A DNA stretch of 11,780 bases from an uncultured Burkholderiales bacterium (GTDB taxonomy: Bacteria > Pseudomonadota > Gammaproteobacteria > Burkholderiales > Burkholderiaceae_D), in contig CALMOR010000243.1 in assembly GCA_937872165.1 (NCBI GenBank), positions 5,333-17,112 of the forward strand. Reading direction: 5' to 3'. The notes under the pieces are model-generated. The model made no database searches and was not told the DNA's origin. It was given only the letters and a program-made list of their open reading frames with translations. Shown in pieces: positions 1 through 6,565 of this stretch (position 1 is the first letter of the stretch; every line of letters starts with the position of its first letter). The position numbers were made by a program, and so were the translations under genes.

Positions 1-1
1 G

Positions 2-1609
2 AACCGCCTGCAGTCGGCCGGCGGCCGCGGCGGCTCCGGCGCGCCGGTGACCGGCGCGGTCTTCGACCAGAACCCGAAGTACCAGAACTGGTATCTGCTC
101 GGATCGCCGACGCAGACGCATACGACGCAGGACCATGCGAAGGTCAAGGTGTCGTACGACCTCGCCGCGGCGGTCACCGCGACCTACGTCTTCGGCACCT
201 GGAAGAACGACTCGGTGCGCTCGTCGACGTCCTATCTGCACGACGCTGCGGGCAACCCGGTGTACTCGGGGAACATCTCGATCGACGGGCTCGCGTACAC
301 GTTGACCGCGAGCGATTTCGCGCCGACCCGCAGCCGGCTCGAGCACGACTCGCACGGGCTGTCGATCAAGACCGCGACGAACTCGAACTGGGACTTCGCG
401 GCCAACGCCGGCCTGTATTCCTATCGGCAGGACCTGATGCGCACGCCCACGGTCCCCGTGCCGTCGGCGTCGACCGCGGGCACGGGGACCATCACCGACG
501 GCAAGGGAACGGGCTGGATCACGCTCGCGGCGAAGGCGACGTGGCGGCCCGACCCGGCGACCGACACGCACGTCGTCGAGTTCGGCGTGCAACGCGATGC
601 GTTCGAGCTACGGACGCGGGTGGGCAATACGCCCGACTGGATCGCGGGCGGCGCGACGTCCACGACGGCGCGGTTCAACGGCGATACCGACCTGACCAGC
701 GTTTGGGCGCAGGACGCGTGGCGCTTCGCGCCCGACTGGAAGGCCATCGTCGGGCTCCGCGGCGAGCGCTGGACGGCTCACGACGGACAGATCGCGAACG
801 CGACGCGGCTGTCGACCTACGGCGACCGACGCCAGGGCGACGTCTCGCCGAAGGCGGCGGTCGGCTACACCGGCAGCGGCGAGGTACTGCGCGACTGGGC
901 GTTCAAGGCCTCGGTCGGGCGCGCGATCCGCTTTCCCACCGTCTCCGAGCTCTATCAGGGCGCGATCGTCGGCAACGTCGTCGCCGACAACGATCCGAAC
1001 CTCAGGCCCGAACGGTCGTGGACCTCCGAGCTGACCGCCGAACGCATCGTCGACGGTCACAGCGTCCGCCTGACGTACTTCCACGAGCGCACCCACGACG
1101 CGCTGTATTCGCAGACCAACGTCAACGTCACGCCGAACGTCACGAACATCCAGAACGTCGACCTGATTCGCACCAACGGGATCGAGATCTCGGCCACGTC
1201 GCACGACCTCTTCTTCGAGGGCTTCGATCTCGCAGGCAGCGCGACGCGGGCCTGGTCGACGATTCTCGCCGACGTCAACTTCCCGGCGGCGGTCGGCAAG
1301 CTGCAACCGCGCGTGCCGAACTGGCGGGCGAATCTGCTGGGAACGTGGCATGCGACGGAGCGACTGACCGCGACGCTCGGCGCGCGCTACAGCGGACGGC
1401 AATACGGCACGCTCGACAACAGCGATCCGAACGCGTTCACGTACACCGGCTTCTCCAGCTTCCTAGTCGTCGACACGCGCGTGCGCTACCGCTTCGATCG
1501 CAACTGGTCGACGTCCGTCGGCATCGACAACCTCAACAATAGGAAGTACTGGGCCTTCCATCCCTATCCGCAACGAACCTTCGTCGCCGAACTCGGCTAC
1601 GACCTCTGA
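2..1609 (+). CDS. TonB-dependent outer-membrane receptor, 5' end outside the window
   Basis: The reading frame is open from the left edge (base 2) to the TGA at 1607-1609, giving 535 visible residues. The first in-frame start-like codon, GTG at 47, lies inside the protein and should not be taken as the start. What is visible is beta-barrel sequence with alternating aromatic and polar residues. It includes the receptor-typical stretch RFPTVSELYQG followed by a NLRPERSWTSE segment, and it ends in YWAFHPYPQRTFVAELGYDL, the usual last two strands of this family. Family members have a signal peptide, a TonB box and a plug domain; these would fall in the roughly 200 residues missing upstream. The last residue is Leu rather than the more common Phe. 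Such receptors import metal chelates or other scarce ligands using TonB energy. The substrate cannot be read from the sequence; copper is inferred only from the PCu(A)C gene 17 bases downstream. Confidence 0.93.
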   Translation, partial: NRLQSAGGRGGSGAPVTGAVFDQNPKYQNWYLLGSPTQTHTTQDHAKVKVSYDLAAAVTATYVFGTWKNDSVRSSTSYLHDAAGNPVYSGNISIDGLAYTLTASDFAPTRSRLEHDSHGLSIKTATNSNWDFAANAGLYSYRQDLMRTPTVPVPSASTAGTGTITDGKGTGWITLAAKATWRPDPATDTHVVEFGVQRDAFELRTRVGNTPDWIAGGATSTTARFNGDTDLTSVWAQDAWRFAPDWKAIVGLRGERWTAHDGQIANATRLSTYGDRRQGDVSPKAAVGYTGSGEVLRDWAFKASVGRAIRFPTVSELYQGAIVGNVVADNDPNLRPERSWTSELTAERIVDGHSVRLTYFHERTHDALYSQTNVNVTPNVTNIQNVDLIRTNGIEISATSHDLFFEGFDLAGSATRAWSTILADVNFPAAVGKLQPRVPNWRANLLGTWHATERLTATLGARYSGRQYGTLDNSDPNAFTYTGFSSFLVVDTRVRYRFDRNWSTSVGIDNLNNRKYWAFHPYPQRTFVAELGYDL

Positions 1610-1626
1610 CCTTCGAACGGACGTCC

Positions 1627-2118
1627 ATGCAAGTCTCGCTCAAGCCCCGCAGCCTCCTCTTCGTCGTGCTCGTCTCTTCGATCACGCCGGCGCATGCCGC
1701 CTCGCCCGGCCCGGTCACGGTCGCGCATCCGTATGCGTTGCCGACCCCGCCGGGCGCACGGTCGGGCGGGGTCTACGTCGGCGACCTCGGCAACGGCGGC
1801 AAGGAGGCCGATGCGCTGATCGGCGTCAGCTCGACGGCGGCCGACGTCGTTCAGCTGCACGACATGCGGATGGAAGGCTCGGTGATGCGCATGCGCGCGG
1901 TGCCGTCGCTCGCGATCGGTCCGGGGCAGCACGTCGCGATGAAGCCCGGCGACGGTTATCACCTGATGTTCATCGGCATCCACAAGTCCTGGAAGGTCGG
2001 CGACAAGATCCCGTTGACGCTGCGCTTCGAGAAGGCCGGGCGGGTCGACGTGACGGTCAAGGTGGAGGACCGCGCGTCGACGTCGATGGACGCCATGCCG
2101 GGCATGCGCCATCCATGA
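1627..2118 (+). CDS. Periplasmic PCu(A)C-type copper chaperone (DUF461 family)
   Basis: This 163-residue protein begins with a Sec signal peptide: Lys/Arg residues at 6-8, a hydrophobic core at about 10-19, and a likely signal peptidase I cut after AHA (residue 24). The mature part has the family's copper-ligand layout: His79 in VVQLHDMRM, Met87/Met89 in SVMRMR, then KPGDGYHLMFIG with His112 and Met114, and a closing TLRFEKAGRVDVTV strand. The C-terminus STSMDAMPGMRHP adds a Met/His-rich tail that may bind more metal. PCu(A)C proteins carry Cu(I) in the periplasm and can deliver it to the CuA site of cytochrome oxidase. The start at 1627 gives a clean signal peptide, but the ribosome-binding site is weak. 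It follows the TonB-dependent receptor by 17 bases and is probably co-transcribed, suggesting a copper uptake and handling pair. Confidence 0.9.
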   Translation: MQVSLKPRSLLFVVLVSSITPAHAASPGPVTVAHPYALPTPPGARSGGVYVGDLGNGGKEADALIGVSSTAADVVQLHDMRMEGSVMRMRAVPSLAIGPGQHVAMKPGDGYHLMFIGIHKSWKVGDKIPLTLRFEKAGRVDVTVKVEDRASTSMDAMPGMRHP

Positions 2119-2132
2119 CGTCGACGACGCTT

Positions 2133-2146
2133 GCCGCTCACGCGGC
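2133..2146. terminator. Short GC hairpin at the recN / copper-chaperone convergence
   Basis: GCCGC (2133-2137) and GCGGC (2142-2146) form a 5-bp stem with a 4-base loop that overlaps the recN stop codon (2138-2140). It lies just beyond the chaperone stop (2116-2118), in a tail-to-tail gap of only 19 bases. There is no T-run on either side, so a role as a shared terminator is weakly supported. Confidence 0.25.
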
Positions 2147-3799
2147 GGCCAGCAGTTCCTTCGCGTGCCGGCGCGTCGTCGTCGTGATCTCGATGCCCCC
2201 GAGCATCCGCGCGACCTCGTCGACGCGGGTGGTCGGGTCGAGCTTCTCGATCCGCGTCAGGGCCAGCGCGTCCGCGGTCTCCTTGCGGACCGCGAAGTGT
2301 TCGTTGCCGAGAGCCGCGACCTGCGGCAGGTGGGTCACGCACAGCACCTGACGGGTCTCGCCGAGCCGCCGCAGCAGGCGGCCCACGACCTCGGCCACGG
2401 CACCGCCGATACCGCTGTCGACCTCGTCGAAGATCAGCGTCGGCACCGGCGTGGCGACGCTCGCGATCACCGAGATCGCGAGGCTGATGCGTGCGAGCTC
2501 GCCGCCCGACGCGACGCGTGCGATCGATCGCGGCGTCGCGCCCGGATGCGCTGCCACGCGGAACTCGATTTCCTCGACGCCGTGCACGGAGGCGTCGCCG
2601 GCGATCGACGCGACCTCGAAGCGGCCACCGGTCATGTTGAGGGTCTGCATCGCGTCGGTCACGGCCGCCGACAGTTGCTGAGCGGCGACCGCGCGTCGTG
2701 CCGACAGAGTCTGCGCGGCGAGCCGATAGCGTCCGGCCGCGGCGCCCTCGCGCGCGCGCAGGGCCGCGATGTCGCTGTCCTCGCGCAGTGCCGCCAGCCG
2801 GACTCGAAGCGCCTCGAGTTCGTCTGCCAGGCGCTCGGGCGCGATGCGCAGCTTGCGACCCATCGAATGCAGAGCGTCGATGCGCGACTCGATCGACGAG
2901 AGGCGTCGCGGGTCGAGCTCGACGCGGGACAGGTAGTCGTTGAGCGTGCGGGCCGCCTCGGTGATCTCGATGCGCGCCGGCTCGAGCGAAGCGAGCGCGT
3001 CCTCGAGCAGCGGATCGATCGCGGCCAGTTGCTGCAGCCGGTGCACGATCGCCGCGAGCCGCGCGACCATCGCGCCGTCGCCTTCCGACAGTGCGTCGAC
3101 CGCACCCTGCGCTCCCTCGATCAGCGACGCCGCGTTCGCGAGACGTCGGTGCTCGTCGCCGATGGCTTCCCATTCGCCTTTCCCGGCGGCCAGGGCCTCT
3201 AGCTCCTCGACCTGCCACGACAACTGTTCGCGCTCGAGCTCGAGCGCGCGCGCATCGGTCTCGAGCCTGGCCAGCGACGACGTGATCGCGCGCCACTCGC
3301 GCCACGCCGTCGCGACCTCGTCCGCGCAGTCGCCGAGGCCGCCCTGCGCATCGAGCATCGCGCGCTGCGCGCCCGGTCGCAGCAGCAGTTGATGCGCATG
3401 CTGGCCATGGATGTCGACGAGCAGATCGCCGAGCGCACGCAGTTGCTGGAGGGTCGCCGGGGCTCCGTTGATCCACGCCTTCGAGCGACCGTTCGCGTCG
3501 ATGGTCCGGCGCAGCAGCGCGTGGCCGGCCTCGGTATCCGCCTCGTCGACCATCTCGTTGTCGACGAGCCACGTCCGCCCGTCGGTGCCGACGGCGAAGG
3601 TCGCGGCGAGATCGGCGCGCGCGCAGCCCTCGCGGACCACGCCCGCATCGCCGCGTTCGCCGAGGACGAGCGCGAGCGCGTCGATCAGGATCGACTTGCC
3701 GGCACCGGTCTCGCCCGAGAAGACCGTGAAGCCGGCCTCGAACTCGAGCTCGAGTCGATCGACGATCACGAAGTCGCGCAGGGACAGGGCATGCAGCAT
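2138..3799 (-). CDS. recN: DNA repair protein RecN (SMC-like ATPase)
   Basis: RecN is a cytoplasmic SMC-like ATPase that acts in recombinational repair of double-strand breaks. Starting at the ATG complementary to 3797-3799 (MLHALSLRDF) the protein is 553 residues, the same length as E. coli RecN. The N-terminus has Walker A GETGAGKS (residues 29-36). The middle third is rich in Glu, Arg, Leu and Ala, as expected for the coiled coil. The C-terminal ATPase half has the ABC signature VASGGELARISLA (around 431), Walker B TLIFDEVDSGIGG (around 454-466) and the switch His in CVTHLPQVAA (around 490). An upstream ATG at 3862 would add 21 residues, but they do not resemble the family. Neither start has a clear Shine-Dalgarno sequence. 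It lies 91 bases after nadK on the same strand, so it is likely co-transcribed. No LexA box is visible in that gap. Confidence 0.95.
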   Translation of the reverse strand: MLHALSLRDFVIVDRLELEFEAGFTVFSGETGAGKSILIDALALVLGERGDAGVVREGCARADLAATFAVGTDGRTWLVDNEMVDEADTEAGHALLRRTIDANGRSKAWINGAPATLQQLRALGDLLVDIHGQHAHQLLLRPGAQRAMLDAQGGLGDCADEVATAWREWRAITSSLARLETDARALELEREQLSWQVEELEALAAGKGEWEAIGDEHRRLANAASLIEGAQGAVDALSEGDGAMVARLAAIVHRLQQLAAIDPLLEDALASLEPARIEITEAARTLNDYLSRVELDPRRLSSIESRIDALHSMGRKLRIAPERLADELEALRVRLAALREDSDIAALRAREGAAAGRYRLAAQTLSARRAVAAQQLSAAVTDAMQTLNMTGGRFEVASIAGDASVHGVEEIEFRVAAHPGATPRSIARVASGGELARISLAISVIASVATPVPTLIFDEVDSGIGGAVAEVVGRLLRRLGETRQVLCVTHLPQVAALGNEHFAVRKETADALALTRIEKLDPTTRVDEVARMLGGIEITTTTRRHAKELLAAA

Positions 3800-3890
3800 C
3801 GCGAGCAGAGGATTCAGGACGAGGATGCGAAGAGGCCGTGGATCGACGCGCGGCGCAAGCATCGATCGGACGATGCGGACCCGCCCGTCG

Positions 3891-4883
3891 TCATCCGGGT
3901 CTGCGGCCCGGCCTGCCGTCGAGCGGGATCGGCGGCTCGTTCCAGTGCAGCTTCTGGCGCAGCGTCGCGAAGTAGCTGTAGCCCACCGGATGCAGGAAGC
4001 GGATCGTCATCGGCGCGCGTTCGATCGAGACCCGATCGCCGAGCTGCAGCGCGGTGAACGACTGCATGTCGAAGTTCGCGCTGACGTCCCGGCCGCCGGT
4101 CACGGTGATGTCGATCCTGCACGAGTCGGGCAGCGCGATCGGACGGTTCGACAGCGAGTGCGGCGCGATCGGCACCATCAGGAAGCCGCGCAGGCCGGGA
4201 TGCATGATCGGACCGTTGGCCGACAGCGAGTACGCGGTCGAGCCGGTCGGCGTCGCGACGATCAGCCCGTCCGATCGCTGGCTGTACATGAAGCGGTCGT
4301 CGACGTCGACGGTCAGCTCGACCATGCCCGACACCGCGCCGCGCGAGACCACGATGTCGTTCAGCGCGAGCGCCTGGAAGACGTCGCCGGTGCGCGATGG
4401 GCCGGCATCGACGGCATCGGCCCGATGGACCGTCCCGCGCAGCAGCGTGCGCTCCTCGACCTCGTAGCGGCCGGCCAGCATCTCGTTCAACACGATCACC
4501 GTCGCATCGAGCGGGATGTCGGTCATGAAGCCGAGACGACCCTGGTTGATGCCGATCAGCGGCACGTTGTACGGCGCGAGCTGTCGGGCGATGCCGAGCA
4601 TCGTCCCGTCGCCGCCGACGACGATCGCGGCCGACGCGTCGCGGCCGATCTCTTCGGTCGTCAGCGCGGGGTAGTCCTTCAGTGCGCAGAGATGCGCGGT
4701 GTCGCAATCGACGACGACGCGGTGGCCCGCGGCGCTGACGATGCGTGCGATCTCGACCAGCGGCGCGGAGATGCCTTCGGCCTGGAACTTGCCGACGATG
4801 GCCACCGTGAGGGTCGATTGCGCCGCCGCGGTCGTCGGGGTCGCGTGGGGCGGGGTCGCGTCGAGCATGGCTTGCGAGGACAT
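3891..4883 (-). CDS. nadK: NAD kinase
   Basis: NAD kinase phosphorylates NAD+ to NADP+ and is the only route to NADP. With the ATG complementary to 4881-4883 the protein is 330 residues. It has the family's nucleotide-binding motif VVGGDGTMLG (about 88-97), then INQGRLGFMTDI (112-123), LNDIVVSRG (174-182) and the substrate-site segment DGLIVATPTGSTAYSLSANG (205-224), with a C-terminal FDMQSFTALQLGD region. The first 20-25 residues (MSSQAMLDATPPHATP and on) are a low-complexity extension beyond the usual start of about 300-residue homologues. A second ATG at 4868 (MLDATPP) is an alternative start. The frame is open upstream to an ATG at 4952, but that would overlap the hrcA start and its -10 box, so I reject it. 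A -10-like CATAAT ends 6 bases before the chosen start. It leads a probable nadK-recN transcript and is divergent from hrcA. Confidence 0.94.
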   Translation of the reverse strand: MSSQAMLDATPPHATPTTAAAQSTLTVAIVGKFQAEGISAPLVEIARIVSAAGHRVVVDCDTAHLCALKDYPALTTEEIGRDASAAIVVGGDGTMLGIARQLAPYNVPLIGINQGRLGFMTDIPLDATVIVLNEMLAGRYEVEERTLLRGTVHRADAVDAGPSRTGDVFQALALNDIVVSRGAVSGMVELTVDVDDRFMYSQRSDGLIVATPTGSTAYSLSANGPIMHPGLRGFLMVPIAPHSLSNRPIALPDSCRIDITVTGGRDVSANFDMQSFTALQLGDRVSIERAPMTIRFLHPVGYSYFATLRQKLHWNEPPIPLDGRPGRRPG

Positions 4884-4889
4884 CGGCGG

Positions 4890-4895
4890 ATTATG
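4890..4895 (-). promoter_or_regulatory. -10-like box for nadK (predicted leaderless start)
   Basis: Reading the minus strand, CATAAT matches TATAAT at five of six positions and is followed by 6 bases and then the nadK ATG (4883). Transcription would begin at or next to the A of the start codon. No convincing -35 box is present, and there is no Shine-Dalgarno sequence. Confidence 0.4.
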
Positions 4896-4910
4896 CCGGA
4901 GGCCTCCGGC
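4895..4910. promoter_or_regulatory. Perfect 16-bp palindrome between nadK and hrcA
   Basis: GCCGGAGGCCTCCGGC reads the same on both strands with no spacer. It sits in the 67-base gap between two divergent genes, touching the proposed nadK -10 box and roughly where the -35 region of either gene would lie. This placement fits an operator for a dimeric regulator. It is not a CIRCE element, so HrcA is not the obvious binder. Chance in GC-rich DNA cannot be excluded. Confidence 0.45.
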
Positions 4911-4939
4911 GCGACGACGGCGCCGGTGCGACGCCAAGC

Positions 4940-4945
4940 TAGAAT
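4940..4945 (+). promoter_or_regulatory. -10-like box for hrcA (predicted leaderless start)
   Basis: TAGAAT matches TATAAT at five of six positions and is followed by 5 bases (CGCGC) and the hrcA ATG at 4951. The transcript would start at or just before the start codon. No -35 consensus and no Shine-Dalgarno sequence are visible upstream. Confidence 0.45.
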
Positions 4946-4950
4946 CGCGC

Positions 4951-5976
4951 ATGACCCAAGGCCATCTCGATCAACGTGCGCAGACCCTGCTGAAGACGCT
5001 GATCGAGCGTTACATCGCCGACGGTCAACCGGTCGGATCCCGTGCGCTGTCGCGCTTCTCTGGGCTGGACCTGTCCCCGGCGACGATCCGCAACGTCATG
5101 GCGGACCTCGAGGACATGGGTTTCATCGCGAGCCCGCACACGTCGGCCGGCCGCATCCCGACGCCGCGCGGCTATCGCTTCTTCGTCGACACGCTGATGA
5201 CGATCAAGCCGCTCGAGGAACGCGACGCGTCGGCCGTCGAGGGCCGCATCCGTCCCGACCAGCCGCAGCGCGTGATCTCGGCGGCCGCGCAGGTACTGTC
5301 GAACCTGTCGCAGTTCGCCGGCGTCGTGATGACGCCGCGGCGCGGCTCGTCGTTCCGCCACATCGAGTTCCTGAGCCTGTCCGAGTCGCGCGTGCTGCTG
5401 ATCATCGTCACGCCCGACGGGGACGTGCAGAACCGCATCCTCTTCTCGGAGCGGCCGTACTCGCAGTCGCAGCTGATCGAGGCGGCCAACTTCCTCAACC
5501 AGAACTTCGCGGGCCAGTCGTTCGAGACCATCAAGGCGCGCCTGCGCGACGAGCTCGATGCGTTGCGACAGGAGACCGGCAAGCTGATGGAGGCCGCGGT
5601 CGATGCGGGCTCCGAAGCGATGGCCGACGACAGCGGCATGGTCTTCTCGGGCGAGCGCAACCTGCTAGAGAACAACGACCTCACGGCCAACATGCAGAAG
5701 CTGCGTCAGCTCTTCCAGCTGTTCGAGCAGAAGACCGGCTTCATGCAGCTGCTCGACGTGTCGAGCCGTGCCGAAGGCGTGCAGATCTTCATCGGCGGCG
5801 AGTCGCAGCTGGTGCCGATGGACGACATGACGATCGTCACGTCGCCGTACCGGGTCGATGGCCGCATCGTCGGCACGCTGGGCGTGATCGGCCCGACGCG
5901 GATGGCCTACGAGCGCGTGGTGCCGATCGTCGACATCACGGCGAAGCTGCTGTCGAACGCGCTGAGCCAGCACTGA
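4951..5976 (+). CDS. hrcA: Heat-inducible transcription repressor HrcA
   Basis: HrcA is a cytoplasmic dimeric repressor that binds CIRCE operators in front of chaperone genes and whose folding depends on GroEL. The ATG at 4951 gives 341 residues, the usual length, starting MTQGHLDQRAQTLLKTLIER. A winged-helix DNA-binding region covers about residues 8-75, with GSRALSRFSGLDLSPATIR, VMADLEDMGFIASPHTSAGR and IPTPRGYRFFVD as highly typical stretches. A GAF-like middle and dimerisation part follows, and the C-terminus contains FIGGESQLVPMDDMTIVTSP and GTLGVIGPTRMAYERVVPIV, both characteristic. The frame is open further upstream to 4699, but that lies inside nadK and is not family-like. It is divergent from nadK and upstream of hemH-grpE-dnaK-dnaJ. 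No CIRCE sequence is visible anywhere in the window, so its targets are probably elsewhere. Confidence 0.96.
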   Translation: MTQGHLDQRAQTLLKTLIERYIADGQPVGSRALSRFSGLDLSPATIRNVMADLEDMGFIASPHTSAGRIPTPRGYRFFVDTLMTIKPLEERDASAVEGRIRPDQPQRVISAAAQVLSNLSQFAGVVMTPRRGSSFRHIEFLSLSESRVLLIIVTPDGDVQNRILFSERPYSQSQLIEAANFLNQNFAGQSFETIKARLRDELDALRQETGKLMEAAVDAGSEAMADDSGMVFSGERNLLENNDLTANMQKLRQLFQLFEQKTGFMQLLDVSSRAEGVQIFIGGESQLVPMDDMTIVTSPYRVDGRIVGTLGVIGPTRMAYERVVPIVDITAKLLSNALSQH

Positions 5977-5986
5977 CGGCATCGTC

Positions 5987-6051
5987 GCCCGGTCGTCGGG
6001 CAGCGTGCGTGCCGCGGCCGATCGTATCGCCGATGCGGCGACCGGCCGCGG
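5987..6051 (+). terminator. Hairpins downstream of hrcA
   Basis: Two inverted repeats follow the hrcA stop. The first is GCCCG/CGGGC (5987-5991 and 5997-6001) with a 5-base loop. The second and stronger is a perfect 9-bp pair, CCGCGGCCG (6012-6020) and CGGCCGCGG (6043-6051), enclosing a smaller ATCG/CGAT stem. Neither is followed by a T-run. They could end or protect the hrcA transcript, or end a transcript of the antisense TIR remnant coming from the other side. Confidence 0.4.
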
Positions 6052-6059
6052 ACACAGGG

Positions 6060-6350
6060 CGGTCGGCCGCGAGCCTCCGCCCGGGTGATCGCCCCCGCCC
6101 CGCTGGCCGAGCTCCGCGATTGCGATCGGCCTGCTCGCAGACCCGTTCGCTCCTGCCGAACGCGACCACCAGACGACGAGCCTGCAGCGCATCGCCCGCA
6201 GCCCCTGCTCGAGGAGTTCGCGCCACGCGCCGGCGGCCGGAATGCGACGCTCCCGCCAGACCGACCAGGCGGCCACCCGCTGCAGCGTGGCGAGACGGCG
6301 CGCGCGGTGTCGCGATCCTTCTCGTCGTAGCTCGGGAAGATGTCGGCCAC
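6060..6350 (-). pseudogene. Frameshifted remnant of a TIR-domain protein
   Basis: On the minus strand a GTG at 6350 opens VADIFPSYDEKDRDTAR (to 6300), which resembles the first strand and helix of bacterial TIR domains (pattern ADIFISY..DR..A). At about 6300 the similarity jumps by one base into another frame: RLATLQRVAAWSVW, then RERRIPAAGAWRELLEQ, then GLRAMRCRLVVWWSR, and on to AELGQRGG ending near 6094. This matches the TIR order of GWSVWWDR.IP.G..W...I..AL...RCVVV.WS. A second shift near 6094 returns to the first frame with GAITRAEARGRPPCVRG, which may be the next strand. Third-position G+C is high only along this frame-switching path, as in a once-coding gene. Intact TIR domains cleave NAD+ or act as signalling and defence modules. 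At roughly 95 codons with two shifts, this copy looks dead or its sequence contains errors. No partner domain is visible. Confidence 0.72.
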
Positions 6351-6370
6351 GGCGGGAGGCGAGGAGGGGG

Positions 6371-6384
6371 ACGGACATGTCCGT
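6371..6384. repeat. Perfect 14-bp palindrome
   Basis: ACGGACATGTCCGT is self-complementary without a spacer. It lies about 20 bases upstream of the TIR remnant's first codon (minus strand) and about 180 bases before hemH. It could be an operator of the lost gene. No known binding motif is recognised. Confidence 0.4.
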
Positions 6385-6407
6385 ACCACGTAGCTCTTGG
6401 CCGGATA

Positions 6408-6430
6408 GGAAGCGCTCTGCCAGCGCTTCC
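6408..6430. repeat. Inverted repeat, 9-bp arms with 5-base loop
   Basis: GGAAGCGCT (6408-6416) and AGCGCTTCC (6422-6430) pair perfectly around CTGCC. No T-run follows on either strand. It lies between the TIR remnant and hemH and could be a terminator-like hairpin or a protein-binding dyad; the function is unknown. Confidence 0.45.
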
Positions 6431-6565
6431 GGGACCGGGGTCGGAACGGATCTCGAGGTCCGCGCCCGGCCGCACGCACGCGGATCGCAGGACCGATCGG
6501 CTAGCATGTCGCCCCTCGCACGCGGACCCCGGGCGCAGGTCCCGAGTCCTCCACCAAGCCCCCGC

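Larger units (their letters stand above)
5977..6565. other. 589-base gap between hrcA and hemH without an intact gene
   Basis: No intact, family-like frame spans this stretch on either strand. It holds the post-hrcA hairpins (5987-6051), a frameshifted TIR-domain remnant on the minus strand (about 6350-6060), a 14-bp palindrome (6371-6384), a 9-bp hairpin (6408-6430), and about 130 bases of unassigned sequence before hemH. It is unusually long compared with the other gaps in this window (17 to 166 bases). Confidence 0.75.

Noticed and set aside
541..1542. Alternative plus-strand frame of 333 codons inside the TonB-dependent receptor
   Set aside because: It is overwhelmingly Arg-rich, typical of a +1/+2 shadow in high-GC DNA. 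The receptor frame carries the conserved barrel motifs.
3800..3890. Possible LexA box in front of recN
   Set aside because: I looked for CTG-N10-CAG-type sites in the nadK-recN gap on the minus strand and found none that fits.
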